Source: Eubacteriales bacterium (GTDB lineage Bacteria > Bacillota > Clostridia > Saccharofermentanales > DTU023). From it: a DNA stretch of 64,000 nucleotides. The stretch is from the NCBI GenBank assembly GCA_030537525.1, contig JAUNVU010000001.1:74142-138141 (forward strand), in the 5' to 3' direction. The translations under genes were made by a program, and so were the position numbers. The notes below the pieces were generated by a model that made no database searches, had not been told where the DNA came from, and saw nothing but the letters and a program-made list of their open reading frames with translations. Below, in pieces: positions 29,372 to 38,452 of the stretch. The first letter of the stretch is position 1, and every line of letters starts with the position of its first letter.

Positions 29372-30550
29372 ATGAAGCAAGTAGAACTAAATGCCAGAAT
29401 TAAGCAGCTGGTCGACTTATATAACTGTCCAGTAGCAGTTTATGATAGCTCTGGACAGCTAGTTCAGTCTGAAGGGAAACCTGATGTAGGTTGGCCCGAG
29501 ACTGAAGCCATAATGAAGTTCATTGAAGGGGAAAAAACAGCAGCCGAAGTCAATTATTTTCTTGCTCTTAAACCAGAGGAAGTAGATGAAAACTCACTAA
29601 TCGTTTTGTTACCTATAAGTTCTGCGCCAAGGGAGCGCGAGCTCAAGATGCTAGAACTATGGCTTCACGATGTACTATTAGTTGAAGAGAACGCCAAGGA
29701 GCAAGTCGCCTTCTTGAAAAATGTCTTGCTAGAAAATGAACTACCAGGTGATGTGCCTCTGAAAGCTAGAACTCTGAAAATTGATCTCTATAGGCCTCGC
29801 AGAGCTATACTGCTACGGATGCCTGGTGCCGATCAAGCAGATGTCACTAAGCTTCTCAAAAATTTCTTCCCGAATAGCTACGAAAATTATTTCATTCCCA
29901 TGGATGAGCACAATCATTTAATCATCTTCGATAGCGAAAATCTTGGTACTGGTTTTGAGCGAGGCTCTACGGGCAGTGAGAAGTATCAGAAGGCTTTAGA
30001 TAGATTACTGCACTCACTAATCACCTATCTTGAGGACTTTAAAGATGTTGATGCACGTCTTGGAATAGGCTTGCTCACGGATGAGATCAAAGATATCTCC
30101 CGTTCCTATAGAGAGGCCTCACTGGCACTAAAGGTCGGTGGTATTTTTGCCGCTGACAAGAGTGTCATGAGGTATGACCAACTGGGTCTAGGTAGACTAA
30201 TTTATCAATTGCCGCCAACCTTATGTGAATTGTTCTTAACTGAGGTATTCCAACCCTACACTTACGAGCAATTAGATCAAGAAACTCTCAACACCATTGA
30301 CAAATTTTTCGAAAACAATTTGAATGGTTCGGAAACTTCGCGTAAACTATTTGTCCATCGAAATACCTTGGTCTACAGATTAGACAAGGTCGAGAAGATT
30401 ACAGGATTAGATTTGCGTAATTTTGACGATGCTGTACTCTTTAAACTGGCCGAGATGGTAAGGCAATATCTCTATGCGCTTGAGCAGGAGAATTCGCACT
30501 TAAACAGAATGAGCACAAGTAAACGTCGAACGAGGAAAGAGCTTGATTGA
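29372..30550 (+). CDS. PucR/CdaR-type transcriptional regulator
   Basis: This 392-residue protein has an N-terminal sensor-like region (1-130, starting VELNARIKQLVDLYNCPVAVYD), a middle GGDEF-like CdaR region (about 130-280) and a C-terminal PucR-type HTH near 310-375 (NTIDKFFENNLNGSETSRKL, then FVHRNTLVYRLDKVEKITG). Such regulators usually respond to small metabolites. It overlaps ftsE by 8 nt, an arrangement that suggests co-expression with the division module. It may control other genes. Confidence 0.85.
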   Translation: MKQVELNARIKQLVDLYNCPVAVYDSSGQLVQSEGKPDVGWPETEAIMKFIEGEKTAAEVNYFLALKPEEVDENSLIVLLPISSAPRERELKMLELWLHDVLLVEENAKEQVAFLKNVLLENELPGDVPLKARTLKIDLYRPRRAILLRMPGADQADVTKLLKNFFPNSYENYFIPMDEHNHLIIFDSENLGTGFERGSTGSEKYQKALDRLLHSLITYLEDFKDVDARLGIGLLTDEIKDISRSYREASLALKVGGIFAADKSVMRYDQLGLGRLIYQLPPTLCELFLTEVFQPYTYEQLDQETLNTIDKFFENNLNGSETSRKLFVHRNTLVYRLDKVEKITGLDLRNFDDAVLFKLAEMVRQYLYALEQENSHLNRMSTSKRRTRKELD

Positions 30551-31571
30551 ATTTAGACATGTTTCAAAGATCTACAAGAAGCGGATACCCGCACTAGACG
30601 ATGTAAGCTTTCGTATAGAAGCGGGAGAATTTGTCTTCTTGGTAGGTGAGAGTGGAGCAGGTAAATCCACACTAATTAAATTACTAACCTGTGAAGAGAG
30701 GCCCAGCAGAGGAAGGGTTATCTTGGATAACTTCAATGTATCTAGGATGCGCCGACAGCTAGTGCCTTTTTTACGTAGAAGATTTGGCATGATTTTTCAA
30801 GATTTTAGATTAATAGAATCTAAAACCGTAGCTGAAAATGTGGCCTTTGCCATGCAGATTGTTGGTGCGCCGAAAGAAGTAATTCAACGACGTGTGCCTA
30901 TGGTCTTATCTGTTGTTGGTTTGAAGGATCGGATGGATGCCTATCCCAGCGAACTATCTGGTGGTGAGGCCCAGCGTGTGGGTATAGCCCGTGCGATGAT
31001 CAACAACCCTCGTCTCATTTTGGCGGATGAGCCGACGGGCAACCTTGATCCTGCTAATAGCGAAGCGATTATGGCGCTCCTAGAAGAGATCAATCGAGTA
31101 GGCACTACAGTCATTGCCTGCACCCATGACGTCGCTCTAGTGGACAAGATGAAGAAGCGAGTAATCGAGCTCAGAAACGGTAGAGTGGTTCGAGATGAGC
31201 AGCGCGCAGGCTATATGGATAGTAGTATTATCCCGAGTCCGCGTGAACTCGCTGAAATGGATAGGCTCATTGAGAGTTCTGGCCCAACAACAGTCGATGA
31301 TACTGACCTAGATGAAGAGAAGCAGGATAGCATGGCTGAATTCAATAAAATGCGTGATAAATTGCTAGAAGATCAAGAGCGTAGGCGCAATCGTGAATCG
31401 CTGGCAGAACGCATTGCAAGAATGCGCAAGGAGTTGGATTTAGAAATTGCTGCTATGACAGAGATTTTGCCAGATTACAAGGATGAGTCAGGTAAGGCGA
31501 CGGCTGAGAAGGTCGCTCCTGAGTCAAAAGAGCAGACAGAAGTTATAGAAGAGAGTGGCGAAGATGAGTAG
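30543..31571 (+). CDS. ftsE: Cell division ATP-binding protein FtsE with C-terminal extension
   Basis: The first 220 residues are a typical FtsE ATPase: Walker A GESGAGKST near 36-44, Q-loop IFQDFRLI, signature LSGGEAQRVGIARAM near 138-152 and Walker B LILADEPTGNLDP near 158-170. FtsEX transmits ATP hydrolysis to periplasmic or extracellular wall hydrolases at division. The protein is 342 residues long, about 110 more than usual; the extra tail is charged and helical (RERIARMRKEL-like) and ends acidic. The TTG start has GAGGAAAG upstream and overlaps the regulator stop. Confidence 0.95.
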   Translation: MIEFRHVSKIYKKRIPALDDVSFRIEAGEFVFLVGESGAGKSTLIKLLTCEERPSRGRVILDNFNVSRMRRQLVPFLRRRFGMIFQDFRLIESKTVAENVAFAMQIVGAPKEVIQRRVPMVLSVVGLKDRMDAYPSELSGGEAQRVGIARAMINNPRLILADEPTGNLDPANSEAIMALLEEINRVGTTVIACTHDVALVDKMKKRVIELRNGRVVRDEQRAGYMDSSIIPSPRELAEMDRLIESSGPTTVDDTDLDEEKQDSMAEFNKMRDKLLEDQERRRNRESLAERIARMRKELDLEIAAMTEILPDYKDESGKATAEKVAPESKEQTEVIEESGEDE

Positions 31572-32469
31572 AGGACAATTAAAGTCTAAGGGTCTTCGCT
31601 ATGCCTTTAAAGATGGCTTTGTCAGCCTAAGAAGGCACCCTTTGATTCTTCTGGCATCGATTACCACAATGACCTTGATGCTATACTTGCTATCGATTTT
31701 TATGGCTTTTGCACTCAATGTCGTTCATTTGATTAATATTGCCGGACAGCAACCGCCGATTGAGATTCAGTTTCAACAGACAGCTACCCCGGGTGACGTA
31801 GCTGCTATGGAGCAACGACTTGCTTCCGATAAGCGGGTTTTGGAGAAAAATGTCAGTGACCCAGAAGCCAATTTTATTCGCTTCAAGAAGCAAATGGGTG
31901 AAGAAGAACTCTATGCTGACTTTGACTATCATCAGTACATACCGTACACCATACAAGTCCGACTTGAAGATCCAGCTGAAGGTGCGGCATTTAAAGAAGA
32001 ATATTCCGTGTTGCCTGGTGTGCGAGAAATTTTGATGGAAGATCAGTTGATGGGCTTCCTACAGAAGGCCATCCGCTCAGTCTCTTTGGCAACTAGTTTG
32101 GTTTTCATCGCGCTAGCTATCATCTCTTGTTTTATTATTGCCAATATGGTTCGTGTAGCTATTCTTTCGCGTTCTGTTGAGATCTCGATTATGAAGTACA
32201 TGGGGGCGACTAACCTATACATCCGGATTCCATTTGTCGTCGAGGGGATTGTCGTAGGCATAGTCTCGGCAATTCTCGCTATAATTCTTGGTTTCTTTAC
32301 TTACGAGACTCTCTTGCTGAGATTTGATCCCAATCTGGCGACTTCGGACTTTCATCTTCTGACGCATGGTAAAATTTTGCCTGCCATGGCTGCGATCTCT
32401 TTTACTGTTGGCATTCTCCTTGGCGGGATTAGCTCTGGTGCCTCTGTTAGGAAGCATATTCAGGTTTAA
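31564..32469 (+). CDS. ftsX: Cell division protein FtsX
   Basis: This 301-residue protein has an N-terminal cytosolic segment (LRYAFKDGFVSLRRHP), a membrane helix near 27-55, an extracytoplasmic domain (about 60-170) and three C-terminal helices near 175-200, 225-250 and 275-295. This is the FtsX layout. ATG 31564 overlaps the ftsE stop by 8 nt (ATGAGTAG). The upstream in-frame GTG at 31555 is less likely. FtsX couples FtsE to the M23 hydrolase encoded next. Confidence 0.95.
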   Translation: MSRGQLKSKGLRYAFKDGFVSLRRHPLILLASITTMTLMLYLLSIFMAFALNVVHLINIAGQQPPIEIQFQQTATPGDVAAMEQRLASDKRVLEKNVSDPEANFIRFKKQMGEEELYADFDYHQYIPYTIQVRLEDPAEGAAFKEEYSVLPGVREILMEDQLMGFLQKAIRSVSLATSLVFIALAIISCFIIANMVRVAILSRSVEISIMKYMGATNLYIRIPFVVEGIVVGIVSAILAIILGFFTYETLLLRFDPNLATSDFHLLTHGKILPAMAAISFTVGILLGGISSGASVRKHIQV

Positions 32470-32470
32470 A

Positions 32471-33664
32471 ATGAAGCAGATAATCAAGAAAATTTCTAGT
32501 TTTTTACTTGCTGTTGTTCTCTTGTTCGGGCTGTTTTCTACAGCTTTTGTTCAGAGACGAGAAGTTCTTGCAGATGATCCCTGGTCTAAGATTCTGGAAA
32601 TCAAGAAAGAGCAAGAGGCACTAGCGGCTAATCGTGAGGCTTTGGCCGCTGAATTATCCGTGCTTGAGGATGAGGAAGCATTAAAGACTTCACAATATGC
32701 ATGGATTTTGGAACGCAGCGAAGTAGAGCGTGAAAAATATCTCAAGCGAGTAAATCAGTTGTACAGGGTCTATTTAAATATGGAGTCTGTCAAGGCATCT
32801 CTTGCTCAGGCTATAGAGATGTTTGAAGCGAAGAAGCAGCAATATGGGGAACGCATAGGAACTATGTTTCGTATGCAGCAGAAATCACTGCTCGAATTAT
32901 TTTTAGAAGCTGATACCCTTGAAGGTTTCTTCACCACAATCAAGTTTATGAAGATAGTCAATGCGGCAGATGCGGAGGCTCTGGCATCTCTGTCCAAAGC
33001 TGCTGAGAATTTGGAACAACAGAAGGAGCTTGAGGCTGGGAAGTACCAAGAAATGTCCGCTATGGTAGATGTGCTAGAGGCCGATATTCTCGCCATGCAA
33101 AAAGAGGTCGATGCGGCAGCGGCAGAAGCTACGGCAGCTCAAATAGAACTGATGAACAAAATAGATACCATGAGCTCCTACAATGCTCTTGAAGAGGAGC
33201 TTAAAGGCCAGTTGCAAGAATACGAACTGGCATTGCGTAATATGCAACATCAGAATATTGCCTTATCCTTTAATGGTATTTTGGGCTGGCCTTGTCCAGG
33301 GTATAGCGCCATAACTTCGGGTTTTGGGCCGCGCTATATACCGTCGATTGGTTTAAACGATTTTCATACTGGTCTTGATATGGCAGCACCAGTTGGTACA
33401 CCTGTCTATGCAGCTTCGGGTGGCTACGTTTACTTCGCTTCATACGGAAATATCTCTGGTAATACGGTGCGGATTGATCACGGTGACGGTCTACATACTC
33501 TTTACTGCCATCTTTCGGGTTTTAATTGCTATGTTGGACAGATGGTCAATGCAGGTGACTTGATTGGCTATGTTGGTTTAACGGGTTTGACGACTGGCCC
33601 TCACTTACATTTCCAAGTTGAGGTCAATGGCGTTGCGGTTGATCCAACTATTTACCTGTATTAG
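32471..33664 (+). CDS. M23 peptidase with coiled coil, FtsEX-linked murein hydrolase (EnvC/PcsB-like)
   Basis: This 397-residue protein has a signal peptide (1-35, cut near VLA-DDPW), a long coiled-coil region (about 40-265) and a LytM/M23 domain (about 285-397) with the zinc ligands in FHTGLDMAAP and GPHLHFQV. The order coiled coil then M23 matches EnvC-type hydrolases or activators that dock on FtsX. Both zinc motifs are intact, so it is probably an active endopeptidase rather than a degenerate activator. The ATG lies one base after the ftsX stop. Confidence 0.92.
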   Translation: MKQIIKKISSFLLAVVLLFGLFSTAFVQRREVLADDPWSKILEIKKEQEALAANREALAAELSVLEDEEALKTSQYAWILERSEVEREKYLKRVNQLYRVYLNMESVKASLAQAIEMFEAKKQQYGERIGTMFRMQQKSLLELFLEADTLEGFFTTIKFMKIVNAADAEALASLSKAAENLEQQKELEAGKYQEMSAMVDVLEADILAMQKEVDAAAAEATAAQIELMNKIDTMSSYNALEEELKGQLQEYELALRNMQHQNIALSFNGILGWPCPGYSAITSGFGPRYIPSIGLNDFHTGLDMAAPVGTPVYAASGGYVYFASYGNISGNTVRIDHGDGLHTLYCHLSGFNCYVGQMVNAGDLIGYVGLTGLTTGPHLHFQVEVNGVAVDPTIYLY

Positions 33665-33725
33665 TTTCCAAGAGCTTTTACTTGGTCTATGATGGTTTTA
33701 TATTTAGCTGTTAGGAGTTAGGTTT

Positions 33726-35129
33726 ATGTACGAAAGAAATAATCAGGAGCTTCAAACTCCAGAAATTAAGGTAGAGAAGAAGTCCGTACTTGGGGGCAAG
33801 TTAATTAAAATTTTAGCTTTATGCTTGGCAACAGCCTTGATCGTTGCTGCCGTTTTACCTAGTGCTTTTCCCTATGAGGGGGCCACAATTTGTGCCAATC
33901 CCAGTCATGATAGTAAGCTCGAGAACTCTGGAAAGCAGTCTAAGAGCAAGCAGATTAAAGACTTTGGAGATATTTGGGAACAATTTGACGGCCACCCTTT
34001 AGAAGAGGTTTTCAAGGGCAAGACCGATGAAGATACCTATAGATCGCTCGGCCGTCTTCTTGATGTCTACAGCTTAATTAAAGATGATTACTACAAGGAT
34101 CTAAGTGATAAGGAACTCTTGGATATTATGTTGAAAGGTCTCTGCAATGAGCAGGATTCACAATACACCTTCTACTTATCTCCTGAAGAAAATGAACGAG
34201 TGAATGAGTCCAATAGTGGAGAGTATTCAGGTATTGGTGCCATAGTTCAGATGAAGGATAACTATTTCCAGATCTCAGATCTTGTTGATGACTCTCCTGC
34301 AGCTCAATCAGGACTGAGGATTGGTGATCAATTCCTCAAGGTTGATGAAGAAGACGTTACTTCATTTGCCGATGTTCAGCAGTTAGCGGCGGCAGTACGA
34401 GGACCAGAGGGCACTAAGGTAGTTCTGACCATGTTCAGACCAACAGATAAGAAAGAATATGAGTTTAAGATTGAGCGCAAGAAGATTACCAATGCCAACT
34501 TGCGATCTGAATTATTGCAAGATAGTGTTGGCTATATTAGAATCGTGCAGTTTAATCAGGGTGTAGCAAAGAATTTCATCTCCGCCCTCAATGATCTGCA
34601 AAAGCAGGGTATGGAGCATCTGGTAATCGATTTGCGAAATAATCCGGGCGGCTATGTCAGCGAGGTCACGAGTATTTTAGATTACATGTTGCCTAAGGGC
34701 CTATTGGCTACGGCTAAAGGTCGTCGCGATGGCGAAGAGTTTTCTGAAGAATGGACAGCCAATAGTGCGGCCAAGATCCCTAATTCGCTCGATATCTATG
34801 TACTGGTAAACGAAAATAGTGCCTCGGCCTCAGAATTATTGTCGGGAGTTATGCAGTATTACGAGAGAGCAACGATTATCGGTAGAACTACCTGGGGTAA
34901 GGGCGTGGGCAGCATTAGCTTCGACCTTGATGATGGCTCAGGTGTGCAGATCACGAATTTCCACTACTACTTGCCAAATGGCGTCTGTATTCAGGATATC
35001 GGTATAACACCTGATATTGAAGTCGAAACTCCTGAAGAAATACAGGGCTTAACCATTTCCCAGATTCCAGAAGGTGAAGATGTGGACCTCAATCGTGCAT
35101 TGAGTGAGATGGGAGTATTAGATGATTAA
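33726..35129 (+). CDS. ctpA: S41 family C-terminal processing protease
   Basis: This 467-residue protein has an N-terminal membrane helix or signal (about 26-46), a PDZ domain (about 165-245, SGIGAIVQMKDN then GLRIGDQFLKVD) and an S41 domain (about 260-430). The catalytic Ser lies in NSASASELLSG and the Lys about 25 residues later in TTWGKGVG. CtpA/CtpB-like proteases process extracytoplasmic proteins and are often next to ftsEX-envC. The gene follows the M23 gene by 61 nt and overlaps trpS by 8 nt. Confidence 0.93.
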   Translation: MYERNNQELQTPEIKVEKKSVLGGKLIKILALCLATALIVAAVLPSAFPYEGATICANPSHDSKLENSGKQSKSKQIKDFGDIWEQFDGHPLEEVFKGKTDEDTYRSLGRLLDVYSLIKDDYYKDLSDKELLDIMLKGLCNEQDSQYTFYLSPEENERVNESNSGEYSGIGAIVQMKDNYFQISDLVDDSPAAQSGLRIGDQFLKVDEEDVTSFADVQQLAAAVRGPEGTKVVLTMFRPTDKKEYEFKIERKKITNANLRSELLQDSVGYIRIVQFNQGVAKNFISALNDLQKQGMEHLVIDLRNNPGGYVSEVTSILDYMLPKGLLATAKGRRDGEEFSEEWTANSAAKIPNSLDIYVLVNENSASASELLSGVMQYYERATIIGRTTWGKGVGSISFDLDDGSGVQITNFHYYLPNGVCIQDIGITPDIEVETPEEIQGLTISQIPEGEDVDLNRALSEMGVLDD

Positions 35130-36147
35130 GGCAGGAATGCGCAAAGAAGTTGTTTTAACGGGTGATAGACCTAGTGGAAGATTGCATATTGGTCACTATG
35201 CAGGTAGCATAGTGAATCGGCTCAAGTTGCAAGATGAATATGCAGAAAGCTATATCATGATTGCAGACTATCAGGCCTATACAGACCACTCTGATAAACC
35301 AGAATTAGTCAGAGAGTCAATAATCCAGTTGATGATTGACTATCTAGCAGTCGGCCTGTCGCCTGAAAAGAACTGTATCTTCATCCAATCTCTGATACCT
35401 GAGCTCTGCGAATTAAGTATGATTTACAACAATTTCGTTACCCTGGCTCGCTTAAAGCGAAATCCTACAGTGAAGACAGAGATGCAGGCTAAAGGCTATG
35501 GCGATACTGTACCAGTTGGTTTTTTAACTTATCCTATCTCACAGACGGCAGATATCACTGCCTTCAAGGCAGAGCTTGTACCTGTTGGCGAAGATCAGCT
35601 CCCAATGTTGGAGCAGTGCAATGATATTGTACGCAATATTAGAAACAGCTATGGTTCTAATGTTTTGAAAGAGTGTAAGCCCTTGCTCTCTAATGCCAGA
35701 AGACTGCCTGGTACAGATGGACAGGCTAAGATGGGCAAGTCTCTTGGTAATTGTATCTACTTATCGGATTCAGCAGACACTGTACGGGAGAAAGTAATGG
35801 GAATGTTTACAGATCCCAACCATTTGCGAGTAGAGGATCCTGGTAAGGTGGAGGGTAATCCTGTATTTACCTACTTGACCGCCTTTGACCCAAATCAAGG
35901 GGAGCTGGAAGAATGGAAGGCCTGGTATCAGAGAGGCGGTCTGGGTGATGTTAAAGTTAAGAGAAGACTCATTGATGTCTTAAATGCCCTTTTGGATCCC
36001 GTTAGAAAGAAGAGAGCGGAACTAGAAAAAGAAGAGGCGGAATTGTGGCAGTTGCTCTTCAAAGGAAGTGAGCAGGCCAGGAAAGTCGCAATAGAAACTT
36101 TGAGTGAATTGAAAAGTGATCTGGGGCTTGATTACCGCCAAAAATAA
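35122..36147 (+). CDS. trpS: Tryptophanyl-tRNA synthetase
   Basis: This 341-residue class I synthetase has the HIGH-type motif SGRLHIGHYAGS near 17-28 and the KMSKS-type loop AKMGKSLGN near 199-207 (KMGKS, a known variant). The central EDQ region LVPVGEDQLPMLE supports Trp specificity. ATG 35122 has GGGAG 7 nt upstream and overlaps the protease stop; ATG 35137 is an alternative. A terminator and the S10 promoter follow. Confidence 0.95.
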   Translation: MIKAGMRKEVVLTGDRPSGRLHIGHYAGSIVNRLKLQDEYAESYIMIADYQAYTDHSDKPELVRESIIQLMIDYLAVGLSPEKNCIFIQSLIPELCELSMIYNNFVTLARLKRNPTVKTEMQAKGYGDTVPVGFLTYPISQTADITAFKAELVPVGEDQLPMLEQCNDIVRNIRNSYGSNVLKECKPLLSNARRLPGTDGQAKMGKSLGNCIYLSDSADTVREKVMGMFTDPNHLRVEDPGKVEGNPVFTYLTAFDPNQGELEEWKAWYQRGGLGDVKVKRRLIDVLNALLDPVRKKRAELEKEEAELWQLLFKGSEQARKVAIETLSELKSDLGLDYRQK

Positions 36148-36167
36148 AGAATTTCAAGAAATCTTCG

Positions 36168-36197
36168 AAAAGGGCTTGCCATAAGCCCTTTTCTTTG
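36168..36197 (+). terminator. Rho-independent terminator after trpS
   Basis: AAAAGGGCTT (36168-36177) pairs with AAGCCCTTTT (36183-36192), a 10-bp stem with a 5-nt loop and T-rich tail. The S10 promoter -35 begins inside it. Confidence 0.92.
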
Positions 36198-36204
36198 TTA
36201 TATT
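36176..36204 (+). promoter_or_regulatory. Promoter of the S10-spc ribosomal-protein operon
   Basis: TTGCCA (36176-36181) and TATATT (36199-36204) are 17 bp apart. The -35 occupies the loop of the trpS terminator. Transcription should start near 36211. Confidence 0.6.
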
Positions 36205-36210
36205 CCATTA

Positions 36211-36455
36211 TGTTGTTTCCACGAGAAACAGAGGCTTTGACCTCCGAGATTGCCGTTAGGCCTGCTGCGTAGGCTTCGCGGGTAACTCGGATCGAGCAAG
36301 TCGACACAAGATAGTCGGCGCTAAATAACGCGGCATGACAGGCGGCAAACCCGACGCAGGTCTCCGTAGTAGAGCAGGCGAGCGGGTTTTAAAATGTTCA
36401 AGCATGAAACGCCTGGTAGCGTTGTTTAGATGCAGCATGACAGGAGGTTATACTC
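36211..36455 (+). promoter_or_regulatory. Structured leader of the S10 operon
   Basis: The 308 bases between trpS and rpsJ hold no gene; after the terminator and promoter, about 245 nt form a leader with several stems. Visible pairs are GAGG/CCTC (36231-36234 with 36241-36244), CCGAG/CTCGG around 36244-36295, AAACCCG/CGGGTTT (36347-36353 with 36383-36389) and AACGC/GCGTT (36408-36412 with 36419-36423). ACCTCC at 36240-36245 could pair with the SD GGAGGT at 36443-36448. GCATGACAGG occurs twice, at 36333 and 36435. An autoregulatory leader is likely by analogy with other S10 operons, but no known class is recognised. Confidence 0.55.
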
Positions 36456-36767
36456 ATGGCTGTTAACCAAAAAATTCGCATCAGACTAAAGGCTTTCGAT
36501 CACCAGATACTGGACGAGAGTGCTTCACGCATTGTGGAGACTGCTAAACGCAGCGGAGCCGTAGTCAGCGGCCCGATCCCTCTGCCAACTGAGAAGGAAA
36601 TCGTGACCATTCTACGCTCCCCACATAAGCACAAGGATGCACGTGAACAGTTTGAATGTCGTACCCACAAGCGCTTAATCGACATCCTGGCTCCCAGCAC
36701 GAGGACCATGGAAGCTCTGATGAAGTTGGAGATGCCAGCAGGCGTCAATATCGAGCTCAAGATCTAA
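36456..36767 (+). CDS. rpsJ: Ribosomal protein S10
   Basis: This 103-residue protein has the S10 core: [11 protein letters not shown] at the start, [15 protein letters not shown] near 36-50 and the loop [19 protein letters not shown] near 62-80. It sits in the 30S head and also acts with NusB in antitermination. It is the first gene of the S10 operon, with AGGAGG 8 nt before the ATG, behind a structured leader. Confidence 0.98.
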   Translation: MAVNQKIRIRLKAFDHQILDESASRIVETAKRSGAVVSGPIPLPTEKEIVTILRSPHKHKDAREQFECRTHKRLIDILAPSTRTMEALMKLEMPAGVNIELKI

Positions 36768-36782
36768 TAGCGCAAAGCTCAT

Positions 36783-36798
36783 GTTCACCTAGGTGAAC
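36783..36798. repeat. 16-bp perfect palindrome between rpsJ and rplC
   Basis: GTTCACCTAGGTGAAC is its own reverse complement. In RNA it would form a 6-bp hairpin with a CUAG loop. There is no T tract, so it is not a terminator. Confidence 0.6.
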
Positions 36799-36816
36799 CA
36801 ATAAGCAGGAGGTTTT

Positions 36817-37443
36817 ATGAACAAGTTTATGCTCGGCCGCAAGGCGGGAATGACTCAGATCTTCGACGAAGAGGGTCTCGCAGTACCCGTAACGGTAATT
36901 GATTGCGGTCCAGTGGTTGTCTTACAGAATAAGACAGTCGAAAAAGAAGGATACCAAGCGACCAGAGTCGCCTACGAGCCATATAAGAAGGGTAATAAAC
37001 CCGCTCGTGGAGAGTATGAGAAAATCAATATTGAACCACATCGCATTAGCCGTGAGTTCCGCGATACAGATACCTTCGAACTAGGCCAGGAAATCAAGGT
37101 CGATGAGATGTTCGCTGCTGGCGATCAGATCGACGTGATTGGCACTTCTAAAGGTAAGGGAACTGCTGGCCCAATGCGCAGACATGGCTTCTCACGTGGT
37201 CGCGAGACACACGGTTCGAAGTTCCACAGATCTGCAGGCTCAATGGGCTCATCGGCAACTCCAGGCAAGGTCAAGAAGGGCAAGAAGATGCCAGGTAGAC
37301 TCGGCTATACCCAAGTTACCGTACAGAATCTGCGAGTCGTCGAAGTCGATGGAGAGCGTAATTTGCTCTTAGTCAAGGGTGCAGTCCCAGGCCCGCGTGG
37401 TGGCCTTCTTGAGATCTCCACCTCTGTAAAGTGCAAGAAGTAG
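36817..37443 (+). CDS. rplC: Ribosomal protein L3
   Basis: This 208-residue protein has the bacterial L3 features: start KFMLGRKAGMTQIFDEEG, the central MRRHGFSRGRETHGSKFHRSAGSMG loop near 127-150 and the KMPGRLG turn near 160. The loop reaches the peptidyl-transferase centre. AGGAGG precedes the ATG. L3 nucleates 50S assembly. Confidence 0.98.
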   Translation: MNKFMLGRKAGMTQIFDEEGLAVPVTVIDCGPVVVLQNKTVEKEGYQATRVAYEPYKKGNKPARGEYEKINIEPHRISREFRDTDTFELGQEIKVDEMFAAGDQIDVIGTSKGKGTAGPMRRHGFSRGRETHGSKFHRSAGSMGSSATPGKVKKGKKMPGRLGYTQVTVQNLRVVEVDGERNLLLVKGAVPGPRGGLLEISTSVKCKK

Positions 37444-37454
37444 GAGGCTAGATA

Positions 37455-38075
37455 ATGAAAGTTAACGTCTATAATTTCGCTGGCCAGACCGTAGATAGCA
37501 TTGAGTTAAATGATCAGATCTTTGGCATTGAGCCCAATTTAGATCTATTACACAGGGTTGTCGTCTGGCAGAACAATAACGAACGTCAAGGTACGGTAAA
37601 AACCAAGACCCGTGCTGAGGTACGTGGTGGTGGTAGGAAGCCGTGGCGCCAGAAGGGCACCGGTCGAGCTCGTCAAGGCTCCATCCGTTCGCCTCAATGG
37701 GTTGGCGGTGGTCTAGCCTTCGGCCCGCGTCCCCGCTGTTACCGTACACGTCTTAACAAGAAAATGCGCCGCCTAGCCCTGAAGTCAGCTCTTTCAAGCC
37801 TGGCTCAGTCTCAGTCAATTTTCGTCCTTGATGAACTCAAGCTCAACGAAGCCAAGACTCGAGAGATGGCTAAGCTTTTAAAGAATCTTGAACTAAATGG
37901 CAATGCCATCTTAGTCATGGAAGAGAAGAATGAGGACGTATTACGTGCCGCTCGTAATATTCCAGGCTTGAAACTCTGCCCTGTCAACACCTTGAATGTC
38001 CGTGATCTATTGAAGTACGGCAACTTGGTTGTGACTCGTGCAGCTGTTCAGCAAATAGAGGAGGTATACGCATAA
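37455..38075 (+). CDS. rplD: Ribosomal protein L4
   Basis: This 206-residue protein has the L4 core with the exit-tunnel loop [28 protein letters not shown] near 51-77. In proteobacteria L4 represses its own S10 operon. Whether it does so here is not known. The stop overlaps the rplW start by one base. Confidence 0.98.
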   Translation: MKVNVYNFAGQTVDSIELNDQIFGIEPNLDLLHRVVVWQNNNERQGTVKTKTRAEVRGGGRKPWRQKGTGRARQGSIRSPQWVGGGLAFGPRPRCYRTRLNKKMRRLALKSALSSLAQSQSIFVLDELKLNEAKTREMAKLLKNLELNGNAILVMEEKNEDVLRAARNIPGLKLCPVNTLNVRDLLKYGNLVVTRAAVQQIEEVYA

Positions 38076-38431
38076 TGAATCCACGTGACATCATTATCGA
38101 ACCACTAATTACCGAACGTTCAGCTATGCAGGCTGCAGAAGGCAAGTATACCTTCCGTGTGGCTAAGAATGCTGGTAAGCCAGCCATTCGCCAGGCTTGT
38201 GAAGAGCTTTTCGACGTCAAGGTTTTGAAAGTCAATACCGTCAACGTTAGAGGTAAGAAGAAGCGTCAAGGTTATACCCAAGGCCGCACCGCTTCATGGA
38301 AGAAGGCAGTGGTTACCATTGATCTAAATCCAGAAGCCAGCACCTACCTCGAAAAGGGCGGCAAGACAACACAAGAGCGCAAGAAGTATAAGACTGAAAT
38401 CGAAGCCTTTGGCTTAAGTCATATCGCTTAG
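38075..38431 (+). CDS. rplW: Ribosomal protein L23
   Basis: This 118-residue protein has the L23 pattern: [21 protein letters not shown] at the start, [21 protein letters not shown] in the middle. It is about 20 residues longer than usual at the C-terminus ([14 protein letters not shown] end). L23 lies at the tunnel exit and binds trigger factor and SRP. Confidence 0.97.
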   Translation: MNPRDIIIEPLITERSAMQAAEGKYTFRVAKNAGKPAIRQACEELFDVKVLKVNTVNVRGKKKRQGYTQGRTASWKKAVVTIDLNPEASTYLEKGGKTTQERKKYKTEIEAFGLSHIA

Positions 38432-38452
38432 TGCGGAGAAAGGAAGGAAATT

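Noticed and set aside
35720-35760. TrpS KMGKS instead of KMSKS as a defect
   Set aside because: KMGKS variants are found in functional TrpRS sequences; the rest of the enzyme is intact.
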